64,000 bases of DNA from Pseudidiomarina woesei (lineage in GTDB: Bacteria; Pseudomonadota; Gammaproteobacteria; Enterobacterales; Alteromonadaceae): NCBI RefSeq assembly GCF_001418345.1, contig NZ_LIPW01000001.1, forward strand, positions 346,429 to 410,428, read 5' to 3'. Of the stretch, positions 27,411 to 36,023 are shown piece after piece. Below the pieces are notes generated by a model. It was not told where the DNA came from. It did not search any database and saw nothing but the letters and a program-made list of their open reading frames with translations. Positions within the stretch are counted from its first letter, which is position 1, and the number at the start of each line of letters is the position of its first letter. The position numbers and the translations under genes are program-made.

Positions 27411-27782
27411 ATGTCAAAAATGCTAAAAGTTATCATTATTGGCTTTGCCGTATACGTTGCGGCCGCTGCGCTTGTATTGCATTTTTATCAGGCCGACCCG
27501 GAAAACATGAGTTGGCAAGAACGCGAAACCTTTAACCTCAAACAAATCGGTCGCCTTGACCTAGGTGCAGACAAAGGCGACGTGATTCGTCTACTTGGCT
27601 CGCCCGATATTAGTGAAGCGAAAGCGACCGATAACGGCGAAGTGCTTATTTTGTTTTACCGTACTCACCATGTGAAATCTGACGGTATTACCACCCGTGA
27701 TGAATGCACTCCGCTGCTGTTTAAAGACGACAAGCTAATCGCTTGGGGCGCTGACGCTTATAGCGAATATCAATCGTTTTAA
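27411..27782 (+). CDS. DUF3192 family protein
   Basis: 123 residues with an uncleaved N-terminal hydrophobic segment (about 6-25), then a small BamE/SmpA-like fold judged from RLDLGADKGDVIRLLGSPD and the following VLILFYRTH. Function unknown. The ATG has AAGGAG upstream. It could be a periplasm-facing, membrane-anchored protein. The family is frequent in Alteromonadales and Vibrionales. Confidence 0.8.
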   Translation: MSKMLKVIIIGFAVYVAAAALVLHFYQADPENMSWQERETFNLKQIGRLDLGADKGDVIRLLGSPDISEAKATDNGEVLILFYRTHHVKSDGITTRDECTPLLFKDDKLIAWGADAYSEYQSF

Positions 27783-27792
27783 TGACCCACAA

Positions 27793-27813
27793 CACGCATG
27801 TAGGCGTGGTTTT
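27793..27813 (+). terminator. Weak terminator after DUF3192
   Basis: CACGC (27793-27797) and GCGTG (27804-27808) form a five-base stem with a six-base loop, followed by G and four T residues. The short stem makes this a tentative call. Confidence 0.35.
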
Positions 27814-27900
27814 CTGCTATAGTTCGCGCCATTAAATATCACCAAATATTACCATCAAATTGTTCCAATTAATTGACCTAGAAGTAAGAAGGTACATCAA

Positions 27901-28905
27901 ATGAGCACCACAATTACCGTAATTCCTGGCGACGGTATCGGCCCAGATATTATTGACGCAACGCTGAAAATTTTGGACAAGGCGGGTTGCGATTTTAACT
28001 ATGAATTTGCAGATGCCGGCCTAGCAGCGCTTGAAAAAACAGGTGAATTGTTGCCGCAGGCAACACTTGACGCCATCGCGCGCAATAAAGCGACGTTAAA
28101 AGGCCCATTAACCACCCCTGTTGGCGAGGGTTTCACCTCAATTAATGTCAGCTTACGCAAGCAATTTAATTTGTATGCAAACGTACGCCCAGTAAAATCA
28201 TTTAAAGGCACCAAAGCACGTTACGAAGACATCGACATTGTTACCGTACGTGAAAACACCGAAGGCATGTACTCAGGCCTTGGCCAAGTAGTATCAGAAG
28301 ATGGTTCAGAAGCGCAGGCAATGAGTAAAATTACCCGCGCTGGTGCTGAACGTATTGTGCGCTTTGCATACGAACTAGCGCGCCGAGAAGGCCGTAAAAA
28401 AGTCACCGCAGTACACAAAGCAAATATCTTAAAATCAACCTCAGGCTTGTTCTTAAAAGTTGCTCGTGAGGTAGCTGCCGAGTATCCAGATATTCAGTCA
28501 GACGAAATGATTGTTGACGCAGTATGCATGAAGTTGGTTATGAACCCTGAGCAATTTGACGTGATTGTTACCACGAATCTGTTCGGTGATATCTTGTCCG
28601 ATCTTTGCGCAGGTTTAGTTGGCGGTTTAGGTATGGCACCGGGTGCAAACATTGGTGAGAAATCAGCTATATTTGAAGCCGTTCACGGCTCTGCTCCAGA
28701 CATAGCCGGCCAAAACCTTGCCAACCCGACTTCGGTAATTCTAGCGGCCATTCAAATGCTTGAATACTTAGGTATGCAAGATCAAGCCAAACGCATTTTA
28801 GCCGCAGTTACAGAAGTTATTGCTACTGGCGACCGCACCACCCGTGACCTCGGTGGCAGCGGTGGCACCACCGATTTTACCCAAGCAGTCATTGATCGCC
28901 TGTAA
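27901..28905 (+). CDS. NAD-type isocitrate dehydrogenase
   Basis: 334-residue beta-decarboxylating dehydrogenase of the isocitrate/isopropylmalate family, of the short form common in Alteromonadales. Substrate motifs are SINVSLRKQFNLYANVRPV and ENTEGMYSG. The cofactor loop reads HGSAPDIAG: Asp267-Ile268 replace the Lys-Tyr of E. coli NADP-linked Icd, which indicates NAD. Homoisocitrate or tartrate dehydrogenase cannot be excluded, but the sequence is closest to mitochondrial-like NAD-IDH. It has its own upstream region of 118 bases with AAGAAGG before the ATG. Confidence 0.88.
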   Translation: MSTTITVIPGDGIGPDIIDATLKILDKAGCDFNYEFADAGLAALEKTGELLPQATLDAIARNKATLKGPLTTPVGEGFTSINVSLRKQFNLYANVRPVKSFKGTKARYEDIDIVTVRENTEGMYSGLGQVVSEDGSEAQAMSKITRAGAERIVRFAYELARREGRKKVTAVHKANILKSTSGLFLKVAREVAAEYPDIQSDEMIVDAVCMKLVMNPEQFDVIVTTNLFGDILSDLCAGLVGGLGMAPGANIGEKSAIFEAVHGSAPDIAGQNLANPTSVILAAIQMLEYLGMQDQAKRILAAVTEVIATGDRTTRDLGGSGGTTDFTQAVIDRL

Positions 28906-28926
28906 AGTCCTTATAAGTTAATTAAT

Positions 28927-28957
28927 CACGTTATTGCCCGACTAAGGCAATAACGTG
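28927..28957. terminator. Symmetric hairpin across the idh / S9 peptidase junction
   Basis: CACGTTATTGCC and GGCAATAACGTG are perfect twelve-base arms with a seven-base loop that contains the peptidase stop codon. Neither side has a T run, so it is not a standard intrinsic terminator; it may block or stabilise both convergent transcripts. Confidence 0.45.
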
Positions 28958-31884
28958 AATTCTTCGCTATAAATTTCTTGTCGTGCAATGTTGTAAAGGG
29001 TCAATTTCCAACGTGTGTTTGGTTCTAAATCTGTACGTTTAACACGCCAAGTGCTATTGCCATAACCAATCAAAATACCGTAGTCATTTTTCAGCGCCTC
29101 ACCGGTTGCCAAGTCAAACGATTCCCATTGGTAGAACACACTTGCACGTTCATTCTTGGTAATGTAACCATCGAAATTTACATTGAATTCAATTGCGATT
29201 GCAGAGCTCATTATTCCTAAGAGTTCGGCGGTATCATTAAACGATTTCAGATTAAACGTATTGCCCGCTTTCATTATACGCATTGCTGTTTGATCATCGG
29301 CCTCATCACGCTGCTCATACATGCCCGCTTTCGGCGAAATGATCTTTGTCGCAGTCATCGTCAATTCAAATTTGTCTTCAAATTTAGCACGCAAAGGCTG
29401 GTAGTCATCTTCTGGCATAGTGGGTAATAGCATTATTCGTGAAAGCAAATCATTACGCCATTCACCGTCATCATATAGCGCAAAAACACCAATCAATTTG
29501 TCGACTAATGGCTGTACACAAACTGAGTTTGCAAACGCCTGGTAACAGTCGATATACGCATTGGCCAAATCAATGTCATATTTCGCTCGCCCTTCATAGG
29601 TTAATTTGCTAACCAGCGCTTTTGCTTTGTCGATTGAGCTCGTCCCGTAAGATTGACTAATGTATATTTTGGACAGACCTTTAATTGCGTTTTGGTTGCC
29701 CTGTTTCGCACTTTCCTCAAGCAACGCAAGTCCTCGCGAAATGTCACGATCATCCGTTATATCTTTTAGGGTTAACTGGCCCAAATGATAACTATTTGTG
29801 GCGTTTTTCGAATGCTTGCTTAGATAATCGTATGTGGCTTTGCCTCGTGCTAAATTTCGTTGCACGCGTGGCGAGTTGACAAATCCATCGGCTAATAATT
29901 CATACTCATTCTGCAGAGTTGATTTATCAGCTTCTATCAATTGCATCCTAAATGGGCTTAAGTGCAATTGACGAACTAGAAAATCGTACTTCGCGACCGC
30001 TTCATGTCTATCCCCCCACCACGTTTTGTGACCGTGGCTTGCTGTTGTATAGTTAATAAACTCGACAACATTATTTCCATACGCCTCAACAGCCAATTTC
30101 ATTCGCCACGAGTGCTCATAATCAGCTATTTCATCCAAGTAACCAGCATAAATTAGAATGGGTGCTTTTAGTTCATTTGCGCGATAAGCCGGCGAAATAG
30201 TTGTCAGTGACTTGTGGTATTCACCCACTACGTCACTGACCGCACTCCTATAATCATCAGTGCTGCGATAATTACTTGCGTTAAAAATTAATGGCAGATC
30301 GAAGATGCCAAATCCTGCTATTACGCAGCCATAACGTTGCGGCTGACGCATTGCCAACATAGTTGCCGAGTAAGCGCCGTAGCTATTACCAGCAGCGCAG
30401 ATATTTTTAAACTGTTTACGCGCTAATACTTGATCAACCGCGGCCGTAATATCATCTTCAATAAGCTGTCCAAACTGCCCTACGCCTTGCGTCGTGAACG
30501 ACTTACCAAAGCCGGATGAACCTCGAAAGTTAACCCGCAACACCGAAAAACCACGACTTGTTAGAAATTGTACATCTGGATTAAAGTAATCGTAATCACG
30601 CACGCCTATAGGGCCTCCGTGTGGCATCACGATTAACGTGTTGTGATCAATACTGCCTTGTGGACGATTCAAATAAGCTTCAATCTCGGTACCATCAGCT
30701 GTTTTTACCCGAAGCAACTCAGACGCACTCAGTATATAGTTTTGTAAGTCATCAAAGCGCGCTTCTAATGGCCGAATTATTTGTTCATGCGAATCAAACA
30801 AATAATAGAATCCCGAATCGGTCGAGCCGTTTGTATATAAAATTTGGAACCTATTGTCGTCTGAGCTCGAAACCACACTAACTGTTGAATGAGCAAAAGC
30901 CTCGCGGATTCGTGCGTAACGTTCACGCGCTTGTTCTGAAAAATATTCAGTGTAATGCAGGCCGTCTTGAATGTACGTTACAGAATGTAACTCACCCGCG
31001 GTCGTAAACTGCGCATCAATTAAATCATAGTCAGGATTCTCATAGGCTATGTCATCTAATAATTGGCCGGTTTTAATATCGTAAATACGCAATGCTTTGG
31101 TGTCGGTATCACGATCGGAAATAACAGAGAACTTGTGTTCGCCAGCAAAGCCAACAGGAATAATAGGATCTGTCTCATCCTCTAAATCGTACAAAATAGC
31201 CCGTTGCCAATTATCTTGACCAACGTCTGCATAACGTAGCTCTAGGGTTTTACTTTCACGATCTACGGTAAGTGAAATTATCTTTTTAAACAGCGTATCG
31301 TAAATGAACGCATCAGCACCAAGTTCCGTTCCAGCAAGCACGTTCGCTGTCATAAATTGATTTTTCGCAAACTCATCAATGTTAATGGTTAATAGTTGTG
31401 CATGCTCGTTACCTTGATAAACAGATGAGCGTGAAATAAGTACTATACCGTCTTGCTGTTCATGGCGAACCGAATGAATCGTTACATCAGTAGGTAATCG
31501 TTGTGAAACTAATTTATCACCGGAGAAATCAACCAATAGACGAACTTCTTTGCCACTTTTCTTATCCGTTAAGGTAATTAACACGCGATCATTACTAACC
31601 CAGTCGAAATCACGCATATAACCAGAGTTTTTTAATCCGATATTGCGAACAACTTTGTTTGATTCAACATCAATTACCTGCAAATTACGAAACCCGCCTT
31701 CGATTTTTGCTGAGAAACCAATCAACTGACCATTAGGTGAAATTTTAAATAGGCTCGAGTCCGCATTCATATAGAGTGATTCGACAGGAATAATTTGACC
31801 CGTTTCAGTCCTCTCTTGTTCCTGAGCATTCGCAAGGCTACTTATCAGCAGACAAAACGAAAAAATTAACGCGATAATTTTCAT
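28942..31884 (-). CDS. Exported S9 family peptidase with extended C-terminal region
   Basis: 980 residues, signal peptide (1-20, cleavage after SLANA). A beta-propeller-like region (about 40-390) precedes the alpha/beta hydrolase domain (about 400-650), where the nucleophile Ser501 is in GNSYGAYSA, Asp584 in GYLDEIAD, and His617 or His619 in TASHGHKTW. Most S9 enzymes of this class end near residue 650-700; here about 330 more follow, with a Sel1-like piece (LLEESAKQGNQNAIKGLSKIY) and a C-terminal domain of unknown type. The start overlaps the upstream lipoprotein gene by ATGA and has AAGGAG. Several stretches are more AT-rich than the flanks (for example about 38-43% GC in 30001-30900 lines I counted). 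Confidence 0.88.
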   Translation of the reverse strand: MKIIALIFSFCLLISSLANAQEQERTETGQIIPVESLYMNADSSLFKISPNGQLIGFSAKIEGGFRNLQVIDVESNKVVRNIGLKNSGYMRDFDWVSNDRVLITLTDKKSGKEVRLLVDFSGDKLVSQRLPTDVTIHSVRHEQQDGIVLISRSSVYQGNEHAQLLTINIDEFAKNQFMTANVLAGTELGADAFIYDTLFKKIISLTVDRESKTLELRYADVGQDNWQRAILYDLEDETDPIIPVGFAGEHKFSVISDRDTDTKALRIYDIKTGQLLDDIAYENPDYDLIDAQFTTAGELHSVTYIQDGLHYTEYFSEQARERYARIREAFAHSTVSVVSSSDDNRFQILYTNGSTDSGFYYLFDSHEQIIRPLEARFDDLQNYILSASELLRVKTADGTEIEAYLNRPQGSIDHNTLIVMPHGGPIGVRDYDYFNPDVQFLTSRGFSVLRVNFRGSSGFGKSFTTQGVGQFGQLIEDDITAAVDQVLARKQFKNICAAGNSYGAYSATMLAMRQPQRYGCVIAGFGIFDLPLIFNASNYRSTDDYRSAVSDVVGEYHKSLTTISPAYRANELKAPILIYAGYLDEIADYEHSWRMKLAVEAYGNNVVEFINYTTASHGHKTWWGDRHEAVAKYDFLVRQLHLSPFRMQLIEADKSTLQNEYELLADGFVNSPRVQRNLARGKATYDYLSKHSKNATNSYHLGQLTLKDITDDRDISRGLALLEESAKQGNQNAIKGLSKIYISQSYGTSSIDKAKALVSKLTYEGRAKYDIDLANAYIDCYQAFANSVCVQPLVDKLIGVFALYDDGEWRNDLLSRIMLLPTMPEDDYQPLRAKFEDKFELTMTATKIISPKAGMYEQRDEADDQTAMRIMKAGNTFNLKSFNDTAELLGIMSSAIAIEFNVNFDGYITKNERASVFYQWESFDLATGEALKNDYGILIGYGNSTWRVKRTDLEPNTRWKLTLYNIARQEIYSEEFTLLP

Positions 31885-32417
31885 TCGCTTGCTCCTTGCT
31901 GAATATGTGACAAGAAAAAGTCTTCGCCCGGACCGCTGTAGTGCAGTGAGTTATTTTCTAACGTAACAGGGAAGCGTGCGCGCATGTAGCTATAGGCTAT
32001 TGACGCCCGATTTCGTAATTGAATATCAGCATATGGACTAAACTGCGACTGCTGTTTTACCGACAAGTCGCCAATATAATTAATCGCTTTGGGCTTAATA
32101 TTAACGGCCCATAGTTCGTCATCATCAAGCACCCAACCATAAGCATAGCCAAGAGATATATAGGAAATTTGATAACTACCAGCAGGTAACTCAAACAATA
32201 GGTAGTTACCCCCTTCTGGCATATCAGCTTGCGTTAGCTTAATGTTTTTTGGGCCGCGAATGTGAACTTCATTTAGTTGTTGATTTGAATCAATACCAAT
32301 CAAAACAAAACCACGGTCAGCCGCTGTTGCTTGTACGCCATCTGTTTTAATGGTATCAACCGCCGCCACACAGCCGGTGAGCACTAGTAAAAATACTAAA
32401 ATACTAATTATGCGCAT
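31881..32417 (-). CDS. Predicted lipoprotein, unknown function
   Basis: 178 residues with a lipobox LTGC (Cys16) after a hydrophobic leader, so probably acylated. The rest is beta-rich (FVLIGIDSNQQL, LLFELPAGSYQISYISLGYAYGW) and resembles DUF2846-type carboxypeptidase-like beta folds, but I do not recognise a family with confidence. Translationally coupled to the S9 peptidase, which suggests a joint envelope function. TAGGGA is the only ribosome-site-like sequence. Confidence 0.75.
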   Translation of the reverse strand: MRIISILVFLLVLTGCVAAVDTIKTDGVQATAADRGFVLIGIDSNQQLNEVHIRGPKNIKLTQADMPEGGNYLLFELPAGSYQISYISLGYAYGWVLDDDELWAVNIKPKAINYIGDLSVKQQSQFSPYADIQLRNRASIAYSYMRARFPVTLENNSLHYSGPGEDFFLSHIQQGASE

Positions 32418-32591
32418 TAGATATCCCTAATGTGTTGTTATTCCTTGAGTCACAATCAGGTTACAACCAGCGCAACAAAGAATCTACAAATAAATCTGTA
32501 ATTTACTGAATTTTTTGGTCTTCAAGTAACTACCACTGGCAAACAATGACGATACTGTTTGTGGTACAGCGTCCCTTGGCATCGTAGCACT

Positions 32592-32620
32592 AAAAACAAA
32601 AAACCCAGCACAAAGGCCGG
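32592..32620 (-). terminator. Intrinsic terminator after rlmM
   Basis: On the minus strand CCGGC (32620-32616) and GCTGG (32609-32605) form a five-base stem with one G-U pair, followed by a T-rich tract TTTTTTGTTTTT (32603-32592). Ten bases past the rlmM stop. The 32418-32591 remainder of this gap holds only the leader of the lipoprotein gene and an imperfect CAAACA/TGTTTG dyad near 32539-32560. Confidence 0.6.
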
Positions 32621-32629
32621 AGTTCAAAG

Positions 32630-33721
32630 TTACATCCAACGAATATGAACCGTTATCTCTTCGCGGTCGTGATACAGCTGTTTAGCTTGTAGTTCAAACC
32701 GCCCACGCCCATGCTCAATTAAGTTTTGTTTTATATGTTCAAGGTATTCAGCCACTGCTGCATAGCGGCGCTTCATGGGTAACTTCAGGTTGAAAATGGC
32801 TTCTTGGCAGTCGCCATCAATTAACCAACTGGTCATCAATTCGCCAACTCGTGCGGGCTTCTCTACCATGTCACACACCAACCAAGTCACGTTCTTTTTC
32901 TTCGGCCGGTATTTAAAACCGTCTTCACGAATATGTTTAACTTGCCCCGTTTCCATAAGGCTTTCCGCCATTGGACCATTATCAACGGCCTGCACCATCA
33001 TGCCACGGCGCACTAACTGGTATGTCCAACCACCTGGAGCAGCCCCTAAGTCAACAGCGTTCATGCCTGATGAAATACGCGCTTCACGTTCGTGCTCAGG
33101 CACAAATACCTGAAACGCTTCATCAAGCTTAAGGGTTGAACGGCTTGGTGCCTCACTTGGAGAGCGTAGCCGTGGAATACCCATAAGCCATGGTGATTGA
33201 TTAAATGAGTAGGAAAAACCGATCATCACTTCTTGATTGCTCAAGAAAAATGCATGCAACGTTGGCCGTCTATCGCTTTCTTTTGCGGTTAGCCAGTCAA
33301 TTTGGCGCAAGCCTTGGCGTAACGGCACCGTGAATTTACGGCAGAACTTAGACAATTCTTTGCCGTCATTAGTGTCTGGCGTTTCAACCCGTAAGTCACC
33401 GCAGGGCTTAATACCGGTAAAGGCTTCTTGTACAGATTCATCTAACAGCGCCACTTGCACCGCACTCACCCGGTCTGATTGTGGTAAATCCGTTACATGC
33501 GCTAACAACGCAAAAAACTGGCGGGTAAAAATAAGTTCTTTTAATTCAAGCTTTTTGGCTAAGTGATCGGCTTCTTCGCTTTGGCAACGGTAAACCACAT
33601 AGCCTTGTTGCGCTTTGGTTTGGCAATAGCCAAACACCCCAAGCGCTGCGGTTTTATCCTGTAACTCAGCGGCACAATCACTTTCAAATCCGGGCCGACA
33701 ATAGGCCACAATACCTGTCAT
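32630..33721 (-). CDS. rlmM: 23S rRNA (cytidine-2498-2'-O)-methyltransferase
   Basis: 363 residues (E. coli RlmM 366). N-terminal THUMP-like part, C-terminal FtsJ-type methyltransferase with the SAM motif AVDLGAAPGGWTYQL and K-D-K-E-type catalytic residues along VCDMVEKP and NLKLPMKRR. It methylates C2498 in the peptidyl transferase region. ATG 33721 overlaps no gene but follows the TGA of the preceding hydrolase by two bases; GGAG inside that gene's last codons is the ribosome site. Confidence 0.95.
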   Translation of the reverse strand: MTGIVAYCRPGFESDCAAELQDKTAALGVFGYCQTKAQQGYVVYRCQSEEADHLAKKLELKELIFTRQFFALLAHVTDLPQSDRVSAVQVALLDESVQEAFTGIKPCGDLRVETPDTNDGKELSKFCRKFTVPLRQGLRQIDWLTAKESDRRPTLHAFFLSNQEVMIGFSYSFNQSPWLMGIPRLRSPSEAPSRSTLKLDEAFQVFVPEHEREARISSGMNAVDLGAAPGGWTYQLVRRGMMVQAVDNGPMAESLMETGQVKHIREDGFKYRPKKKNVTWLVCDMVEKPARVGELMTSWLIDGDCQEAIFNLKLPMKRRYAAVAEYLEHIKQNLIEHGRGRFELQAKQLYHDREEITVHIRWM

Positions 33722-33723
33722 TC

Positions 33724-34347
33724 TCAAAACTCCAAATGCGTTATGTGTTCAATGGCCAATTGCCAAAGTTGCTCGCGTGCCAAGCCACTGCGCTTGGTTG
33801 GCTCAAAGCTGTGATCACCATGCTCAATCCAATTGACCCGTACATTCGCAGGCAACGGGTAACCTTCCACTTCTTCGGGGCGGCCAAAACTATCGCGCGT
33901 GCCCTGTAGAATTAAGTTTTGTCGGCAAGCATTGTGTAAATCATTTAGCCGTAACTTTTCGGGTTTACCCACTGGGTGAAACGGAAACCCCAGCGCAATT
34001 GCGGCTTTCGCATTTAGCGCGTCAGCAAGCCGAAAGGCCACCCGCGCCCCCATTGACTTTCCCATTAAATACAGTGGCTTGTTGTCGTCGAATTGCTGCG
34101 CCACGGTACGCATACAATGTTCCAGCTCGGCCATCGGGTTTGGTGGGCGGCGCACACCGGTATCCATAAATTTTTGCCAATACGGAAAATTAAACCGCAC
34201 TACATCAAACCCTTTCAACGCCAAGCCTAAAGCAAAATACTGCATAAAGTCGCTTTGCAAACCGGCGCCTGCACCGTGGGCAAAAATAATTCGCACCGCA
34301 CCATCGGCATTGTCTTGCTTTATGGCAACACGTTGCAAATTACTCAT
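33724..34347 (-). CDS. Alpha/beta hydrolase, KANL3/Tex30-like
   Basis: 207 residues. Oxyanion-side motif FAHGAGAG (about 22-29), nucleophile Ser in LMGKSMGARVA (GxSxG), and WIEHGDHSFEP carrying the catalytic His. Substrate unknown; this family is often annotated as dienelactone-hydrolase-like. I chose ATG 34347 because GAGG lies six bases upstream, inside the gcvA 3' end; an upstream frame to 34428 overlaps gcvA further and gives a low-complexity N terminus. Confidence 0.85.
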   Translation of the reverse strand: MSNLQRVAIKQDNADGAVRIIFAHGAGAGLQSDFMQYFALGLALKGFDVVRFNFPYWQKFMDTGVRRPPNPMAELEHCMRTVAQQFDDNKPLYLMGKSMGARVAFRLADALNAKAAIALGFPFHPVGKPEKLRLNDLHNACRQNLILQGTRDSFGRPEEVEGYPLPANVRVNWIEHGDHSFEPTKRSGLAREQLWQLAIEHITHLEF

Positions 34348-35239
34348 AGCTGTCCTCTTCTTCTTCAACGACTTGTAGCAGCCAATTTCGGAAGGTCGCG
34401 ATTTTACCGACTTCTGACTGAGAGTCACGACAAACTAAATAAAAAGATTTTTGCCGTGGTAACGCTTCAGGGAAAATCTGAATTAAATGCCCTGCATCAA
34501 TTTCAGGTTTTACCAACACGTTGTTAGCTAACGCAATGCCTTGACCGTGTACCGCGGCTTTTAAGGCAAGATTAGAGTGACTAAATATGGGGCCGTTGTC
34601 GCCTTTATCTTTATCAATGCCCACTAACTTAAACCAGTCTTTCCATGCGTTGCGTGTTTCGTCATGCAATAACGTCTGATTCAGCAAGTCTCGAGGTTCA
34701 CGTAGCGGCTTGGTGCCACTCAAAAGTAATGGCGAGCATACTGGGATCAAATATTCATTGTGCAATTTGTAAGCTTTAAGGCCCGGCCATTTGCCTGCAC
34801 CGTAATAAATTGCTACATCAACGTCGTCTGTTAGCGAGCCATCTACTTCGTCAACGGCTCGTATGCGCACATCAATGTCTGGGTAAGCTTCACGGAAACG
34901 GCTCAACCGTGGCACAAACCATAAAATTGCAAAACTTGGCGGCAACGAAATAGTTAATGAACCACGCTGGCTTGCAAACTTCACGCGATCGGTTGCTTGC
35001 ATGATGTGGTCAAATATTTCTTTTAATTCAAGGTAGTAGGTTTGCCCTTCGGGGGTAAGCAGCAGTGAGCGGTTGCGGCGCAAAAATAGCTGTACCCCCA
35101 AAAACTCCTCCAGCCCTTTCACTTGATGGCTTACCGCTGCTTGAGTAACGTAAAGTTCATCTGCGGCACGGGTGAAACTCAGGTGCCGTGCCGCAGCTTC
35201 AAAGGCTTTTAAAGCGTTTAATGGGGGTAATTTGCGCAT
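34340..35239 (-). CDS. gcvA: LysR family regulator GcvA
   Basis: 299 residues. Winged HTH (1-60) with PPLNALKAFEAAARHLSFTRAA, typical of the GcvA branch, and a LysR substrate domain (about 90-290). In E. coli GcvA controls glycine cleavage genes; gcvA is also near rlmM there, which supports orthology. The gcv operon is not in this window. It ends in an acidic run overlapping the next gene by eight bases. Confidence 0.85.
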   Translation of the reverse strand: MRKLPPLNALKAFEAAARHLSFTRAADELYVTQAAVSHQVKGLEEFLGVQLFLRRNRSLLLTPEGQTYYLELKEIFDHIMQATDRVKFASQRGSLTISLPPSFAILWFVPRLSRFREAYPDIDVRIRAVDEVDGSLTDDVDVAIYYGAGKWPGLKAYKLHNEYLIPVCSPLLLSGTKPLREPRDLLNQTLLHDETRNAWKDWFKLVGIDKDKGDNGPIFSHSNLALKAAVHGQGIALANNVLVKPEIDAGHLIQIFPEALPRQKSFYLVCRDSQSEVGKIATFRNWLLQVVEEEEDSYE

Positions 35240-35248
35240 TAGATCTCG

Positions 35249-36013
35249 TTAAAGTCGTACACCACCGTCTATTTCTACCACACGACCGCTAAAGAAGTCA
35301 TTCTCTATGATATAACGTGCGCTGTGCGCAATTTCTTCTGGCTGCCCCCAACGGCGTAGCGGCACCATGCTTAAGGCACGTTCAATGGCTTCAGGTTTCA
35401 TTTGTGCGGTCATTGGGGTTTCAATAAACCCAGGTGCAATTGCCCCACAACGAATACCAAAGCGCCCCAGCTCACGCGCCCACGTTACTGTCATGGCCAC
35501 CACGCCGGCTTTGGTTGCCGCATAGTTGGTTTGGCCCATGTTGCCAGCACGCGCAACGCTAGAAATATTAATAATAACCCCGCCGTTACCTGCTTTGGCC
35601 ATGTGTGCAGACGCTTCGCGACCGCATAAGAAGGTACCGGTTAAGTTAACATCCAATACTGACTGAAACTGCTGCAATGGCATTTTGTGGGTAATTTCAC
35701 CGTCTTTGCATTTAATCATTAGGCCATCACGCAGAATACCTGCGTTATTGATCAGCACATTAATGCCACCAAAGTCAGCGACAATATCATTAAACACTGC
35801 TTCAACAGCAGCTTCGTCAACCACGTTCACCACGTAGCCTTTAACTTTTTTCGCGCCTTTCTCAGTACAAATTTTTTCGGCTTCGGCTAGGGTGTCGGCA
35901 TTCATATCAAGCAACGCTAATTGCGCGCCATCGGCAGCAAAGTGCTCAGCCATAGCGCGGCCTAACCCTTGCGCACCACCGGTAATAACAATTGTGCTTT
36001 GTGCAATATTCAT
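35249..36013 (-). CDS. SDR family 3-hydroxyacyl-CoA dehydrogenase-like protein
   Basis: 254-residue short-chain dehydrogenase: NAD site TGGAQGLG (about 11-18), NNAG (about 89-92), catalytic Ser with YAATK (Tyr-x-x-x-Lys, about 165-169). The last gene of the valine-branch cluster; in Shewanella the equivalent gene (often called ivdG) is proposed to oxidise 2-methyl-3-hydroxybutyryl-CoA in isoleucine breakdown. FabG-like acetoacetyl-CoA reductase activity is an alternative. It starts 10 bp after mmsB. Confidence 0.8.
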   Translation of the reverse strand: MNIAQSTIVITGGAQGLGRAMAEHFAADGAQLALLDMNADTLAEAEKICTEKGAKKVKGYVVNVVDEAAVEAVFNDIVADFGGINVLINNAGILRDGLMIKCKDGEITHKMPLQQFQSVLDVNLTGTFLCGREASAHMAKAGNGGVIINISSVARAGNMGQTNYAATKAGVVAMTVTWARELGRFGIRCGAIAPGFIETPMTAQMKPEAIERALSMVPLRRWGQPEEIAHSARYIIENDFFSGRVVEIDGGVRL

Positions 36014-36023
36014 AAGTTACCCG

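Noticed and set aside
34347-34428. N-terminal extension of the alpha/beta hydrolase
   Set aside because: It lies in another frame of gcvA and a good ribosome site exists before the internal ATG 34347.
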